From Myxococcus xanthus (GTDB lineage Bacteria; Myxococcota; Myxococcia; Myxococcales; Myxococcaceae): 47,391 nucleotides of DNA. The stretch lies in NCBI RefSeq assembly GCF_900106535.1, contig NZ_FNOH01000026.1, positions 1 through 47,391 on the forward strand. Direction: 5' to 3'. Every line of letters starts with the position of its first letter. Position 1 is the first letter of the stretch. Of the stretch, positions 33,432-42,580 are shown piece by piece. A program made the translations under genes and the position numbers. The notes under the pieces were generated by a model. It had not been told where the DNA came from and ran no database searches. It worked only from the letters and a program-made list of their open reading frames with translations.

Positions 33432-35392
33432 GGCGTCACGTCCAGCGCCACTTCGAGACGACGGCCGGCGACGACGTCCACCTCTCGCACCAAGGGCGGT
33501 TCACCCGCGCGGCGTGCCGTCACCGTGTGTCGTCCATGTTCGACCACCACTGGAGCGGGCAGGGGCGCGATGCCCACCTCCCGGCCGTCCACGAAGAGCC
33601 GCGCGCCGGCGGGAGCGTGGATGAGCACCTCTGCCTTGCGAGGTGACAACACCACGTCGCGCGTCACGGTCTCCCCCGGCGCGAGCGTCACTTCCTGCTC
33701 GACCTCGTCGCACAGCGGGTTGACGAAGCGCAGCCGGTAGGTCCCCGCTGACAGCGAGAGTTCACGCACTCGAGGTGTGTAGCCGTGGCTCTCGCCGTTC
33801 ACGAACACCTCCGCCCATGGGCGCGCCGTCACCTTCAACAGGGCGGGACGCGCGGGGAGGGTGGTTTCCACGTCCGGCCCTGGCGCCGGCACCAAGGGCC
33901 GCGCGGCCCCTGTGGGCTCGGCTCCCGCCGAGTGCCCTGTCGGCAGGGGCGATACGGCCCGCTTCGCCGAATCCATTCCCCCCGAACGCCCTGTCGAAAC
34001 GGATGGCCGAGCCGGCTTCGCCTTGGCACCGTCCGCCGCGCGTTCTGTCGGTACCAATGCCCCGGCCAGATTCGTGGTGTCACTTTCAGCCGAAGGCGCC
34101 GGTTCCCGCGAAGCATCCAACATGCCGGGGGCCGTCCCCGAGGCAGGCCTCTCCTGGCCCGGGGGCGTGGGCGCATGAAGGCGTTCACCCGTGGAGGCGC
34201 CGTCAACGGATGCCGTTCTGGGGGAGGCCTGCCCTGACGAGGGCTCCGCGCCACGCGGTGTCGTCACGTCTTCGACGCGCTGGTCCGGCCTCATCCACCA
34301 GCCCGCAGTCGCGCAGAGCACGAGCCCGGCGCCCACGGCGCCAGCCCTCCACGCGGAACGCCTCGGCCGCTGACGCAACAGCGCCACCACCTCGGCGGAC
34401 GTCGGCTCCAGCGACAGCGCGGCGTTGAGGACCTTCGCGGCCCGCGCCCCCTCGCCGCGCGCCAGCAGTCCGCGCCCCTCCTCCAGCAACCGCTCGAAGC
34501 GCGCCCGGCGCCATCGATTGGCGCGGGCCACCGGGTCTCCCAAGAACTCCCGCGCCACGTCGGCAGGCGGGCCGACCTCTCGTTGGAGCAGCTCCTCCAG
34601 CGCCAACGCCAGCGCGGCCCCGTCGCGCGGTCTATCCCGTGCATCCTTCGCCAGACACCGCGCGACCAGCGCTGACAAGGGCGCGGGCGTGCCCGGCACC
34701 ACCTCCGTCAGCGGTGGCGCATCCTTCGTCATCACTGACGCGGCCAGATGCGCCGCGCCCTTGCCCGCGTGCGGCGTGGTGCCCGAGCACAGCTCGAACA
34801 GGATGACACCCACCGCGTACACATCCGAGGCAGGGGAGTACGCGCCTGTGTCGATGCGCTCGGGCGCCATGTATGGCAACGAGCCCGTCACCGCCCCGGT
34901 ACTCGTGAGGCGCTCCTGGTCCTCTAGCGCGGCGAGTCCAAAGTCCGCCAGCTTCAGCGGCCCGCCTTCCGCCACCAGCACGTTGTCGGGCTTCACATCG
35001 CGGTGGACGATGCCGCGTGCGTGCGCCGCCGCCAGCGCCCGGGCGAGCTCCCAGCCCAACACCATCACCGCCTCGGGCGGCGCCGGCGAGAGCCTTCCCG
35101 CCAGTGCGCGGAGGTCTTCGCCCCGCACCCACTCGCAGACGAGGAACGGGCCATGGGCCTCATCCTCGCCGTAGTCGTGGACCTCCAGGACGTTGGGATG
35201 ATGGAGCGAGGCGGCCAGCTCGGCCTCCCGCCGGAAACGCTCCGCGCGGCCCGTGCCGCCTCCTGGGTGCATCCGCTTCAGCGCTACCGGGCGCGACAGC
35301 CGCACGTCCGTGGCCAGGAAGACCGTGGCCATTCCCCCACGCCCCAACTCCCGCTCGAGTCGGTAGCGGCCCGCAAGCACTTCACCCGTCAT
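33428..35392 (-). CDS. membrane Ser/Thr protein kinase with C-terminal PEGA domains
   Basis: A 654-residue Hanks-type kinase. Kinase motifs in order: GRGGMATV (glycine loop), VALKRM (Lys), HRDVKPDN, DFG and MAPER. A transmembrane segment (GAVGAGLVLCATAGWWM) near residue 395 separates it from an extracytoplasmic Pro/Ser/Ala-rich linker and two or three PEGA modules (AEVFVNGESHGYTP, ARLFVDGREVGIAPLP). The start at ATG 35392 has a weak GGAG 12 bases upstream; GTG at 35395 is possible. Its output, phospho-Ser/Thr, is what an FHA domain reads, and an FHA activator is encoded 2 kb upstream. Confidence 0.9.
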   Translation of the reverse strand: MTGEVLAGRYRLERELGRGGMATVFLATDVRLSRPVALKRMHPGGGTGRAERFRREAELAASLHHPNVLEVHDYGEDEAHGPFLVCEWVRGEDLRALAGRLSPAPPEAVMVLGWELARALAAAHARGIVHRDVKPDNVLVAEGGPLKLADFGLAALEDQERLTSTGAVTGSLPYMAPERIDTGAYSPASDVYAVGVILFELCSGTTPHAGKGAAHLAASVMTKDAPPLTEVVPGTPAPLSALVARCLAKDARDRPRDGAALALALEELLQREVGPPADVAREFLGDPVARANRWRRARFERLLEEGRGLLARGEGARAAKVLNAALSLEPTSAEVVALLRQRPRRSAWRAGAVGAGLVLCATAGWWMRPDQRVEDVTTPRGAEPSSGQASPRTASVDGASTGERLHAPTPPGQERPASGTAPGMLDASREPAPSAESDTTNLAGALVPTERAADGAKAKPARPSVSTGRSGGMDSAKRAVSPLPTGHSAGAEPTGAARPLVPAPGPDVETTLPARPALLKVTARPWAEVFVNGESHGYTPRVRELSLSAGTYRLRFVNPLCDEVEQEVTLAPGETVTRDVVLSPRKAEVLIHAPAGARLFVDGREVGIAPLPAPVVVEHGRHTVTARRAGEPPLVREVDVVAGRRLEVALDVTP

Positions 35393-35439
35393 CACCCGGG
35401 TATTCTCCGGGAGCGGGCTCCCGCGAGCAACCTGGTAGA

Positions 35440-36444
35440 TTACAGCGACAGCCGACAGGCCTTCGTGTTCCCCACCTGTTCGCAGGCGCCCGTCGCCCCT
35501 CCTGGGCAGTCCCGGTCCAGCCGGCACGGCTGCCGGCACCGCAGCGCCGCCCCCGATGACAGGCACACGCTACAGGGCGCGCAGTCCAGCGAGTTCTCGC
35601 AGTCCTCTCCCACCGAGACCGGGGTACCCGAGCACTCCTGCACGCACAGCCCGTCCGGAGCACATTGGTAGCCCGCCTCGCAGTGGTTGCTCTCCGGGTT
35701 GCACTTCTCCTCGCACCGCATTCGCTCCCTGGGGCAACCGGCGAAGTCGGAGCACTCGAATGTGTCCCTGCACGGCTCTCCAATCCGAGCCCCCACGACA
35801 CAGGTTGCACTGGAGGAGCACCGTCGCCCGTCGCGACACGTGAAGTCCGTCGAGCACGTCAGCGTGCACGTCCCGCCGACACAGGCCGCCGCTGCATCCG
35901 CGCACTCGCACGGCCGCGTGCACGCTCCTCCCACCTCCACAGCGCTCGCGCATCCGGCGTCCGGCGACCCGCATCCCGAGCCCGTACAGCCGGCATCCGG
36001 CACCTCGCATCCCGAGCCTGTGCAGCCCCCATCCGTCGACGTCGTCACCGGCACACATGCACTCAGGGGGCCGGACGCGTCGGGCACGTGCCCACATCCG
36101 TAGCCTGGCCGAGCACAGGCCTCGCCACAGGTTCGCAGGCACTGCCCCAGCCCCGGTGCGCACACGCTTCCTGCCGGGCAGGGCGCCGCGTCGGAGCACG
36201 CCAGCAGGCAATACCCGCCCGGAAAGCCCGTGCCACAGGTGCGCCCCGGCCCGCAGTCCGCATGCTCGCCGCAGGCATCCCCAATCCGCACCGTGTCCAC
36301 GGGCTCGCAGTCACCTCGCACGCAGACCTGCCCCTGGGGACAGCCGTTGGGCTCGTCACAGCGGATTCGGATGTCGAGCGGACAGCCCGGCGCGACGAGC
36401 AGCACCAGCGCGGGCAACAACGAGAGCAGGAGGAGTCGGCGCAT
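35440..36444 (-). CDS. Cys-rich lipoprotein B
   Basis: A 334-residue lipoprotein. ATG 36444 follows in-frame TTG and GTG codons. The signal ends LVLLVAPGC. The mature part is a series of short CxxGxxC repeats (about 40 Cys), for example CPQGQVCVRGDC and CPAGSVCAPGLGQC, with a Cys-Asp/Gly-rich middle (SDGGCTGSGC twice) and no other domain. It lies 47 bp upstream of the kinase gene on the same strand, so they probably share a transcript. Similar to the neighbouring Cys-rich lipoprotein A. Confidence 0.8.
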   Translation of the reverse strand: MRRLLLLSLLPALVLLVAPGCPLDIRIRCDEPNGCPQGQVCVRGDCEPVDTVRIGDACGEHADCGPGRTCGTGFPGGYCLLACSDAAPCPAGSVCAPGLGQCLRTCGEACARPGYGCGHVPDASGPLSACVPVTTSTDGGCTGSGCEVPDAGCTGSGCGSPDAGCASAVEVGGACTRPCECADAAAACVGGTCTLTCSTDFTCRDGRRCSSSATCVVGARIGEPCRDTFECSDFAGCPRERMRCEEKCNPESNHCEAGYQCAPDGLCVQECSGTPVSVGEDCENSLDCAPCSVCLSSGAALRCRQPCRLDRDCPGGATGACEQVGNTKACRLSL

Positions 36445-36507
36445 CACCAAGGCCCGGGCGACTCTAGGCGGAGGGAGGCTCGGAGAGCACCCCCCAACAA
36501 CGCCAGA

Positions 36508-36541
36508 GGCCCCGTGCTCCCCGACGGGGGAACACGGGGCC
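36508..36541. terminator. terminator-like hairpin between the two Cys-rich genes
   Basis: GGCCCCGTG (36508-36516) pairs with CACGGGGCC (36533-36541) over 9 bp, just past the stop of lipoprotein A at 36553. It would separate its transcript from lipoprotein B. Confidence 0.6.
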
Positions 36542-36552
36542 GTCTTCGCCAG

Positions 36553-37287
36553 CTACATGCAGGTGCCCATGACGCCCGGCGCGCTGAAGCACTGGCCGCT
36601 CTTGCAGTGGCTGTTCTCCGCGCACGGGAAGCCGAAGGCACCCGGGCTGCAGAACCCGAGGACCGCGCCGGAGAAGGGCTTCACGCAGCTCCACGCCGAG
36701 GGGCAGTTCGAGTTGTCACTGCAGAGCCCCTGCATGCAGAAGCGGCCCTTGTTGGGCAGGTAGCCGTCGTTGCACACCGCGCCGCCCAGGCCCGTGGGGC
36801 ACACGCCATCCTCGGGGCAGGGCGCGAAGCTGGCGCAGTACGGCTGCTGCGAGCCCTGGTCCGCTGCGTCCAGGCACACCGCATAGGTGTCGCAGCCGTC
36901 CTTGAAGTCGCTGGTGTTCGGGTTGCACGAGGGCGGGTTGGCCGGAGGCGCCAGGCTGCACAGGCCCTCGATGCAGACCTGGTTGCTCAGGCACTGGCTG
37001 TTGGAGCTGCAGGTCGGCACCTTCTTGTTCTTGCAAAAGGAGACGGCCATGCCCGTGTCCTCGAGGTCGCAGTACTGGTCCGCCGCGCAGTCCCCGTTCG
37101 ACTGACAGCCGATGGCACACAGGCCGTTGAAGCAGAACTGCCCGGAGGGACATGCCTTGCTCGCGCTGCACAGCCCCGCGCTCTGCTCGTTGGGGTTGCC
37201 GTCGGGCCCCTCGCCGTCATCGTCCTTCGTGCTGCCGCAGCCCATGACCGTCAGCGCCAGGAACAATCCCATCACCACATGCTTCAT
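36553..37287 (-). CDS. Cys-rich lipoprotein A, predicted sigma-54 target
   Basis: A 244-residue lipoprotein; ATG 37287 has GGAG six bases upstream. The signal ends LTVMGC. The mature part has about 26 Cys in CxxGxxCxxGxC-type repeats (CPSGQFCFNGLC, CLSNQVCIEGLC), with conserved spacing across the protein. It resembles lipoprotein B at 35440. The upstream region carries a good sigma-54 promoter and an inverted repeat, and the next gene upstream encodes a sigma-54 activator. Surface exposure is likely, role unknown. Confidence 0.85.
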   Translation of the reverse strand: MKHVVMGLFLALTVMGCGSTKDDDGEGPDGNPNEQSAGLCSASKACPSGQFCFNGLCAIGCQSNGDCAADQYCDLEDTGMAVSFCKNKKVPTCSSNSQCLSNQVCIEGLCSLAPPANPPSCNPNTSDFKDGCDTYAVCLDAADQGSQQPYCASFAPCPEDGVCPTGLGGAVCNDGYLPNKGRFCMQGLCSDNSNCPSAWSCVKPFSGAVLGFCSPGAFGFPCAENSHCKSGQCFSAPGVMGTCM

Positions 37288-37353
37288 CGTCGTCTCCGTC
37301 AGGTTCATCTGCACCGTGGCGGTTCTCCGCCTGCGTGCGATGGGCAACACCTG

Positions 37354-37369
37354 AGCAACGTGCGTGCCC
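37354..37369 (-). promoter_or_regulatory. sigma-54 promoter of lipoprotein A
   Basis: On the minus strand: GGGCACG-N4-TTGCT, against the consensus TGGCACG-N4-TTGCW. Six of seven -24 bases and all five -12 bases match and the spacing is exact. The invariant GG and GC dinucleotides are present. Transcription would start about 55 bases before the ATG at 37287. Confidence 0.65.
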
Positions 37370-37454
37370 AAGCCTCGCGAGACATCGAATCGCCCTGATT
37401 CCACGGGGTTGCATGACGCCCCTGACCCTCCGAGCACCTGATGCCGGGGGAAAC

Positions 37455-37470
37455 GTGCCAGGACTGGCAC
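37455..37470. promoter_or_regulatory. inverted repeat, candidate activator binding site
   Basis: GTGCCA-GGAC-TGGCAC, a perfect 6-4-6 inverted repeat about 90 bp upstream of the -24 element of the lipoprotein A promoter. Enhancer sites for sigma-54 activators usually lie in this distance range, and the activator gene ends just next to it (37501). The arms resemble -24 half-sites, but no proper -12 element follows on either strand, so this is not a second promoter. Confidence 0.5.
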
Positions 37471-37500
37471 GCGGACAAGCCCTCCAGAGGAGGCGGCCTG

Positions 37501-39246
37501 TCAGTCCCCTTCGCCGAGGTAGCGAAACAGCGAGCGAAGACCGATGCCCAGCGCCGCCGCCGCGTCCTTCTTACTGCCGCCGCAGCGGGCGATGGCCTCC
37601 CGCACGTAGCGCTGGACGAACGCCTCCCGCGCCTCCTCCAGGGGAATCATGGGCGCTGCGTCGCCGCCCAGCTCCAGGTCCTCGGGGCGCAACAACTCGT
37701 CCGTCGCCAACACCGCCGCGCGGCGCACGCGCGACGCCAGCTCTCGCACGTTGCCAGGGAAGGGGTGCCCCCGCAGCGCCTCCGAGGCCTTCTGCGTGAA
37801 GCCTCGCGCCTTGCGCGCCTCTTGCGCCAGCACATGGTGGGCGATGAGCAGCACGTCCTCACCACGCGCTCTCAGCGGCGGCACGTCGACACGCACCTCT
37901 TCCAGCCGGAAGCGCAGGTCCGCGCGGAAGGTGCCCCGCCGCACCGCCTCCTCCAGGGCCACATGGGTCGCGGACACCACGCGCACGTCCACCTTGCGCG
38001 GCTGGTGTTCGCCCAGGCGGGTGACCTCGCGCTCCTGCACCACACGCAGCAAACGCGTCTGGAGCGACAGCGGCATGTCCCCAATCTCATCCAGGAAGAG
38101 GGTGCCACCGTCGGCCGCTTCCACCAGTCCCGCCCGCTCCGTGCCCGCGCCGGTGAACGCGCCACGCGCATGGCCGAACAGTTCGCGCTCGATGAGGCTC
38201 TCCGGCAGCGCCGCGCAGTTGATGGCCACCAGCCGGCCGCGCCGGCCACTGCGCCGGTGGAGTGCCCGCGCCACCAGCTCCTTGCCCGTGCCTGTCTCGC
38301 CTGTGACGAGGACGTTGAGCGGCGTGGGCCCCAGTCGCTCCACCTGCCGGTATAGGGCGCGCATCGAAGGGGATTCGCCGATGAGCCCTTCGAACGTCGC
38401 GGCTTCGATTCGGCGGGTGAGGCCCTCCACCTGCGCGCGCAGCTCCGTCAATTCGCGCCGGGTCGACAGGAGCAGCGCCGTCAGCGCGGAGAGCGCCATG
38501 GCCTCCTCCAGCGCCACCGCTGAAAAGGCCGGAGCACCCAACCTCCGTCCCAGGTACACCACGGACAGCGGCACCGGCTCCACGCGCAGCGGCACCACCA
38601 GCGCGGAGCCCAGCCGCAGGGCTTCCATGCTGGGCGCCCGGGCCAGCGCCGCGTCCGCCTCCACGTCGGCCACCCGCACCGGGGCACCCGAGGTCAGCAC
38701 CCGGTCCACCAGACTGTCCACCACCGCCGCGTCGGGGCTGGCGCCCGTGGAACACAGCACGCGCCGAGGTCCCTCCCGCGAGTCCGCGGCGACGAGGAAG
38801 CCCACGTCCGCGCCCACCACGTCGGCGAGCCCCCGCATCGCCACCTCCAGCAGCTCCAGGGGAGGGCGTTGCACCAGCAGCCGCGAGGACAGCTCCGCCA
38901 GCACCGCCACCAGCCGGCCGTCCTGTCGCCGGGGGGCCACCTCCGCCGCATCACTCGCGACGGACTCCACCGCTTCGATGAGCTCCAGTTCCACCGTGCC
39001 CACGCGGAAGCGGTCCCCGGGCTCCAGGGGCGCCAGGTCCACGCGCCGCCCTCGCACTTTGATGTCACAGCCCTTGCCCGCCGGGGACACGCTCCAACCT
39101 CGCGCGTCGCGGAACAGCAGCGCGTGGCTCGGCTTCACGCCGGGGGCAACGAGCACGGCGTCACAGGTGGCGTCGGAGCCCACGGAGACGACGGGCTTGT
39201 CCAAAGGGAGACGGCGGCCGTCGGGGAGGACCAGAAGCTGGGGCAT
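37501..39246 (-). CDS. FHA-GAF-sigma-54-dependent transcriptional activator
   Basis: A 581-residue enhancer-binding protein. Residues about 15-95 form an FHA domain (VVSVGSD, SHALLF) that should bind phospho-Thr. A GAF domain follows (about 110-270), then the AAA+ domain with GETGTGKELVARALH (Walker A), GAFTGA (sigma-54 contact) and FLDEIGDMPLSLQTRLLRVV (Walker B). The C-terminus (IARCGGSKKDAAAALGIGL) is a Fis-type helix-turn-helix. FHA-type activators are characteristic of Myxococcus. ATG 39246 is used; GTG 39264 in frame is possible; neither has a good ribosome binding site. A kinase gene lies downstream on the same strand. Confidence 0.92.
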   Translation of the reverse strand: MPQLLVLPDGRRLPLDKPVVSVGSDATCDAVLVAPGVKPSHALLFRDARGWSVSPAGKGCDIKVRGRRVDLAPLEPGDRFRVGTVELELIEAVESVASDAAEVAPRRQDGRLVAVLAELSSRLLVQRPPLELLEVAMRGLADVVGADVGFLVAADSREGPRRVLCSTGASPDAAVVDSLVDRVLTSGAPVRVADVEADAALARAPSMEALRLGSALVVPLRVEPVPLSVVYLGRRLGAPAFSAVALEEAMALSALTALLLSTRRELTELRAQVEGLTRRIEAATFEGLIGESPSMRALYRQVERLGPTPLNVLVTGETGTGKELVARALHRRSGRRGRLVAINCAALPESLIERELFGHARGAFTGAGTERAGLVEAADGGTLFLDEIGDMPLSLQTRLLRVVQEREVTRLGEHQPRKVDVRVVSATHVALEEAVRRGTFRADLRFRLEEVRVDVPPLRARGEDVLLIAHHVLAQEARKARGFTQKASEALRGHPFPGNVRELASRVRRAAVLATDELLRPEDLELGGDAAPMIPLEEAREAFVQRYVREAIARCGGSKKDAAAALGIGLRSLFRYLGEGD

Positions 39247-39557
39247 GGCGGGAGCGGACGACACAGTCGCATATCAGGAATGCGGGGGCGTGCGCATGCG
39301 GGGCCCGGAAGGGGCGTGCCGAAGAGGGGGCCCCGTGCCGTCGCCAATCGCCTGTGCTTCGACGTGTCTGAGTTCCACGGCGCCCAGGGCTACCTGAGCG
39401 CGCCAGGGTGGAATGCCGTCGCGGGGCAGACGCGCCCCCACCACACGCCTGCCGCGGCCACTCCATTCCACGGAACCGTAGAATCCATGTACCGTCAGGA
39501 GCTTCGCCGTTCCCTGGCAGTCCTTCCCATTCCCGGTTCCTCCGAGTGGCACTCCCC

Positions 39558-42374
39558 ATGCGCCTCATACGCCCTTCCTGGCTCTGGGCCCTCCTGCTGG
39601 CCCTCTCCGCCTGTTCCTCGACCTCCACGACCCCTTCCGACGCGGGGACTCAGCCTGATTCAGGGACGCAGCTCGGGCGCATCGAAGGCCAGGCCATCCT
39701 GGAGGGGGCCTCGTCCCACGCGGGCATCAGCGTCTCCGTGGAAGGCGCTTCGCTGAGCACCACCACGGCCACTGACGGCCGCTTCGTCTTGGAGAACGTC
39801 GCCTCGGGCACGCACATCGTTGTGGCGAGAATGTCCGGCTACTCAGAGGCCCGACAGTCCGTCACGGTCACCACGGGAGCAACGGCCTCCGTGAGGCTCG
39901 ACCTCGGGCGAGGACGGGGTTCAATCCTCGGCAACGTCCAGGTGGAAGGCGTCTTGGATTCCTCGGGCGTCACCGTCACCCTGGTGGAGACGGGCGCCAA
40001 CACGACCACGGACGCGACGGGGCTCTTCACCTTCTCCGACCTGGCCCAGGGCACCTACACGGTGGCGCTCCAGAAGACGAACTACCTGGCGACGCAGCAG
40101 ACGGTGGAGGTGCGGGGCACGGGCTCAACCCTGGTCAGCCTCTCCCTGTCACGCGAGCGGAGCAGTGTGACCGGCGTCATCCAGCTCGAAGGCTCGAGCA
40201 ACCACGCCGGCGCCGTCGTCACCCTGGTGGAAGCGTCCCTCACCGCGACCACGAATGCCGAGGGACAGTTCAACATCCAGAACGTGATGACGGGCACGTA
40301 CACCCTGCGAGTGCGGCGGGAGAACTATGTGGACGCGCAGCAGACCGTGGAGGTCCGCGCGAACCAGCCGAGCCAGGTCAACCTGACGTTGTTGCTGGTA
40401 CGCGGGGACGTGGCGGGCACCGTCCAACTGTCGGACGGAGCCACCCCCTCGGGCGTCACCATCACCGTGACGCAGACGGGCGCCAACACGACGACGAACG
40501 CACAAGGCCAGTTCACCTTCACCGGGCTTCCGCTGGGCACCTACAACCTGACCGCCCAGAAGGAGGGCTACGCGGTGGTGCAGCAATCCGTCACGGTGCG
40601 CACGGGCGCTGCGGCCACGGTCGCCTTCACGCTGGTACGGGCCCAGGGCCGCGTGGAGGGCACGGCCCTGCTCGAGGGCGCGAGCAGCCACGGTGGCATC
40701 ACCGTCACCCTGGCGGAGACGGGGGCCACCACGACCACGAACGGCCAGGGCCGTTTCGCCTTCAGCAGCGTGGCCGCGGGCACGTACACGGTGGAAGCGC
40801 GGTTGAGCGGCTACGCCGTGGCGCGCGAGTCCGTCCAGGTGCAGGAGAACCAGCAGGCCACCGTCTCGCTCTCGCTGGCGCGCGAGCGGGGCAACGTGGC
40901 CGGTGTCATCCAGCTCGAGGGCGGGAGCTCGCCGGTGGACATCAACGTCACCCTGGCGGGGACGGCCTTCAGCGCGCGCACGAACACCGCGGGCCAGTTC
41001 TCCCTCACAGGCGTCCCCACGGGCTCCTACACCTTGGAGGCCCAGAAGGACGGCTTCGCCACGGGCCAACGTACCGTGGAGGTTCGTGCCGGCGAGCAGG
41101 CCCAGGTCAGCCTGACGCTGTCCCGCGCTCGCGGGAGCATCTCGGGCGTGGTCCTGCTGGAGGACGCCAACACGACCTCGGGCATTTCGGTGGCGCTGGT
41201 GGAGAGCAACGCCTCCGTGTTGACGGACGCCCAGGGCCGCTTCTCCTTCAGTGGCCTCATCGTGGGGACGTACACGCTGTCCGCCTATTGGACGGGCTAT
41301 GAGATTCAAGAGCGGAGCGTGGTGGTGCGGAATCAGGAGACCACGGTGGTCAACATCACGCTGCGGCGCAGGCCCGGCGTGGTGACGGGCACCATCCAAC
41401 TTGAAGGCGAAAGCCACCACGAGGGTGTCACCGTGTCGCTCTCCGGCCATGGCGCCACCGCGATGACGGATGCTCAGGGGCACTTTGTCCTCGAAGACGT
41501 GCCCCAGGGGCGCCACACCCTGGCGGCCAGCAAGGCGAACTACGCGAAGGCGGAGGCCGCGCTGGACGTGCGCGAAGGCGAGCCCCTGCCGGTCAGCCTG
41601 GCCCTGTCGCGGCTGGGCGCGCTCGAGGTCTCCGCGCCCAAGCTGGCGGTCCAGGGGGGACACCTGACCTTGACGGGCTCCGGTTTCGGCGCCGAGCGCG
41701 GCCCCTTCACCGTCACGGTGGGAGGAGAAGCCGTCACCGACTTCATCTCCTGGTCCGACACGGAGGTGGTGGCGCGGGTGGCGCACCACGTCGCTCCGGG
41801 CGAGCGCGACGTCGTCGTGACGCCGGGTGTGCCCTGGCGGCGGAACACCACCACCTCCGTGTGGGTGGTGCCCCAGAAGACCGTCGCCTACGGGGAGCAT
41901 TGGGGCGTGGGTGTCCTTGCTTCCAATCACGTCTCCGTCTGGGGTGGGCCCTCCCTGGCCGACATCCACCCGATTCCGGCGGGGCTCACCGACGTGGTGA
42001 GCGTGGCCACGTCGCGAAGGACCGCCTTCGCCCTCCAGGCGGATGGCACCGTGGTGGCGTGGGGCGGTGACCTTCCCTCGGACCTGAGTGTCCCCGCCGA
42101 CCTCACGGAGGTCGTGGCCATCGCGGGAGGCGATTCCTTCGTCCTGGCGTTGAAGGCGGATGGCACCGTCGTGGCCTGGGGCGAAAGCGCCATCGCCCCG
42201 TCCTCCGACGTGAGGGACGTGGTAGGCATTGCCGTCACGAGCAACGCCAGCCAGGCCTTCCTCGCCGGTGGCACCGTGGTGACGTGGGGGCAGGACAACG
42301 AAGGACGGGCAACGCCTGCCGAGCAGCTCTACCTGCCGCCGCACGACCTGCTCCTGCGCATCCCGGCTCGCTAG
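39558..42374 (+). CDS. surface lipoprotein with eight carboxypeptidase-regulatory-like repeats, IPT and RCC1-like regions
   Basis: A 938-residue lipoprotein (signal ending LLLALSAC). Eight repeats of about 79 residues follow, each starting G(x)VxGxxxLEG and containing VTLVE, a TTTxxxGxFxFxxV-type strand and TYTxxxxxxGY: carboxypeptidase-regulatory-like (prealbumin-type) domains. Next comes an IPT/TIG-like unit (LTLTGSGFGAERGPFTVTV). The last 130 residues have RCC1-like repeats (VVAWGGDLPS, VVAWGESA, VVTWGQDN). It is probably a long extended surface protein. High internal DNA repetition makes repeat-number changes likely. Confidence 0.88.
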   Translation: MRLIRPSWLWALLLALSACSSTSTTPSDAGTQPDSGTQLGRIEGQAILEGASSHAGISVSVEGASLSTTTATDGRFVLENVASGTHIVVARMSGYSEARQSVTVTTGATASVRLDLGRGRGSILGNVQVEGVLDSSGVTVTLVETGANTTTDATGLFTFSDLAQGTYTVALQKTNYLATQQTVEVRGTGSTLVSLSLSRERSSVTGVIQLEGSSNHAGAVVTLVEASLTATTNAEGQFNIQNVMTGTYTLRVRRENYVDAQQTVEVRANQPSQVNLTLLLVRGDVAGTVQLSDGATPSGVTITVTQTGANTTTNAQGQFTFTGLPLGTYNLTAQKEGYAVVQQSVTVRTGAAATVAFTLVRAQGRVEGTALLEGASSHGGITVTLAETGATTTTNGQGRFAFSSVAAGTYTVEARLSGYAVARESVQVQENQQATVSLSLARERGNVAGVIQLEGGSSPVDINVTLAGTAFSARTNTAGQFSLTGVPTGSYTLEAQKDGFATGQRTVEVRAGEQAQVSLTLSRARGSISGVVLLEDANTTSGISVALVESNASVLTDAQGRFSFSGLIVGTYTLSAYWTGYEIQERSVVVRNQETTVVNITLRRRPGVVTGTIQLEGESHHEGVTVSLSGHGATAMTDAQGHFVLEDVPQGRHTLAASKANYAKAEAALDVREGEPLPVSLALSRLGALEVSAPKLAVQGGHLTLTGSGFGAERGPFTVTVGGEAVTDFISWSDTEVVARVAHHVAPGERDVVVTPGVPWRRNTTTSVWVVPQKTVAYGEHWGVGVLASNHVSVWGGPSLADIHPIPAGLTDVVSVATSRRTAFALQADGTVVAWGGDLPSDLSVPADLTEVVAIAGGDSFVLALKADGTVVAWGESAIAPSSDVRDVVGIAVTSNASQAFLAGGTVVTWGQDNEGRATPAEQLYLPPHDLLLRIPAR

Positions 42375-42381
42375 CCCCGCA

Positions 42382-42414
42382 CACCATGGGCGACGACAGA
42401 CGTCGCCCATGGTG
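42382..42414 (+). terminator. terminator of the repeat lipoprotein gene
   Basis: A perfect 14-bp hairpin, CACCATGGGCGACG (42382-42395) with CGTCGCCCATGGTG (42401-42414), loop ACAGA. It lies eight bases after the stop; no long T run follows. Confidence 0.7.
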
Positions 42415-42528
42415 CTGGTTGAATGACGTTGGCCAGGGCGACGCGCGTCCCGTTGGCGCGCGCGTCGAAGCAGCGTGAGTTCCGCCAGGCTGTCGCGGTG
42501 AGCAACCTTCGCTGCATGCTTCAGACGG

Positions 42529-42571
42529 CCCATCCCCTATCCCCTGGCTCCACCGTGGGATAGGGGATGGG
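42529..42571 (-). terminator. terminator of the ankyrin gene
   Basis: A perfect 15-bp hairpin, CCCATCCCCTATCCC (42529-42543) with GGGATAGGGGATGGG (42557-42571). It directly follows the minus-strand stop at 42581 and is oriented for that gene. Confidence 0.7.
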
Positions 42572-42580
42572 TGCGGTCGC

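Noticed and set aside
35394..35401. ACCCGGGT palindrome at the kinase start as a shared operator with the DUF2239 operon
   Set aside because: A single copy of this 8-mer is expected by chance in a GC-rich window of this size.
39520..39545. Second sigma-54 promoter before the repeat lipoprotein (TGGCAGTCCTTCCC)
   Set aside because: The -12 element lacks the GC dinucleotide.
40149..42533. 794-codon minus-strand open frame
   Set aside because: Antisense to the eight-repeat lipoprotein; its apparent repeats mirror those of the real gene and it has no ribosome binding site.
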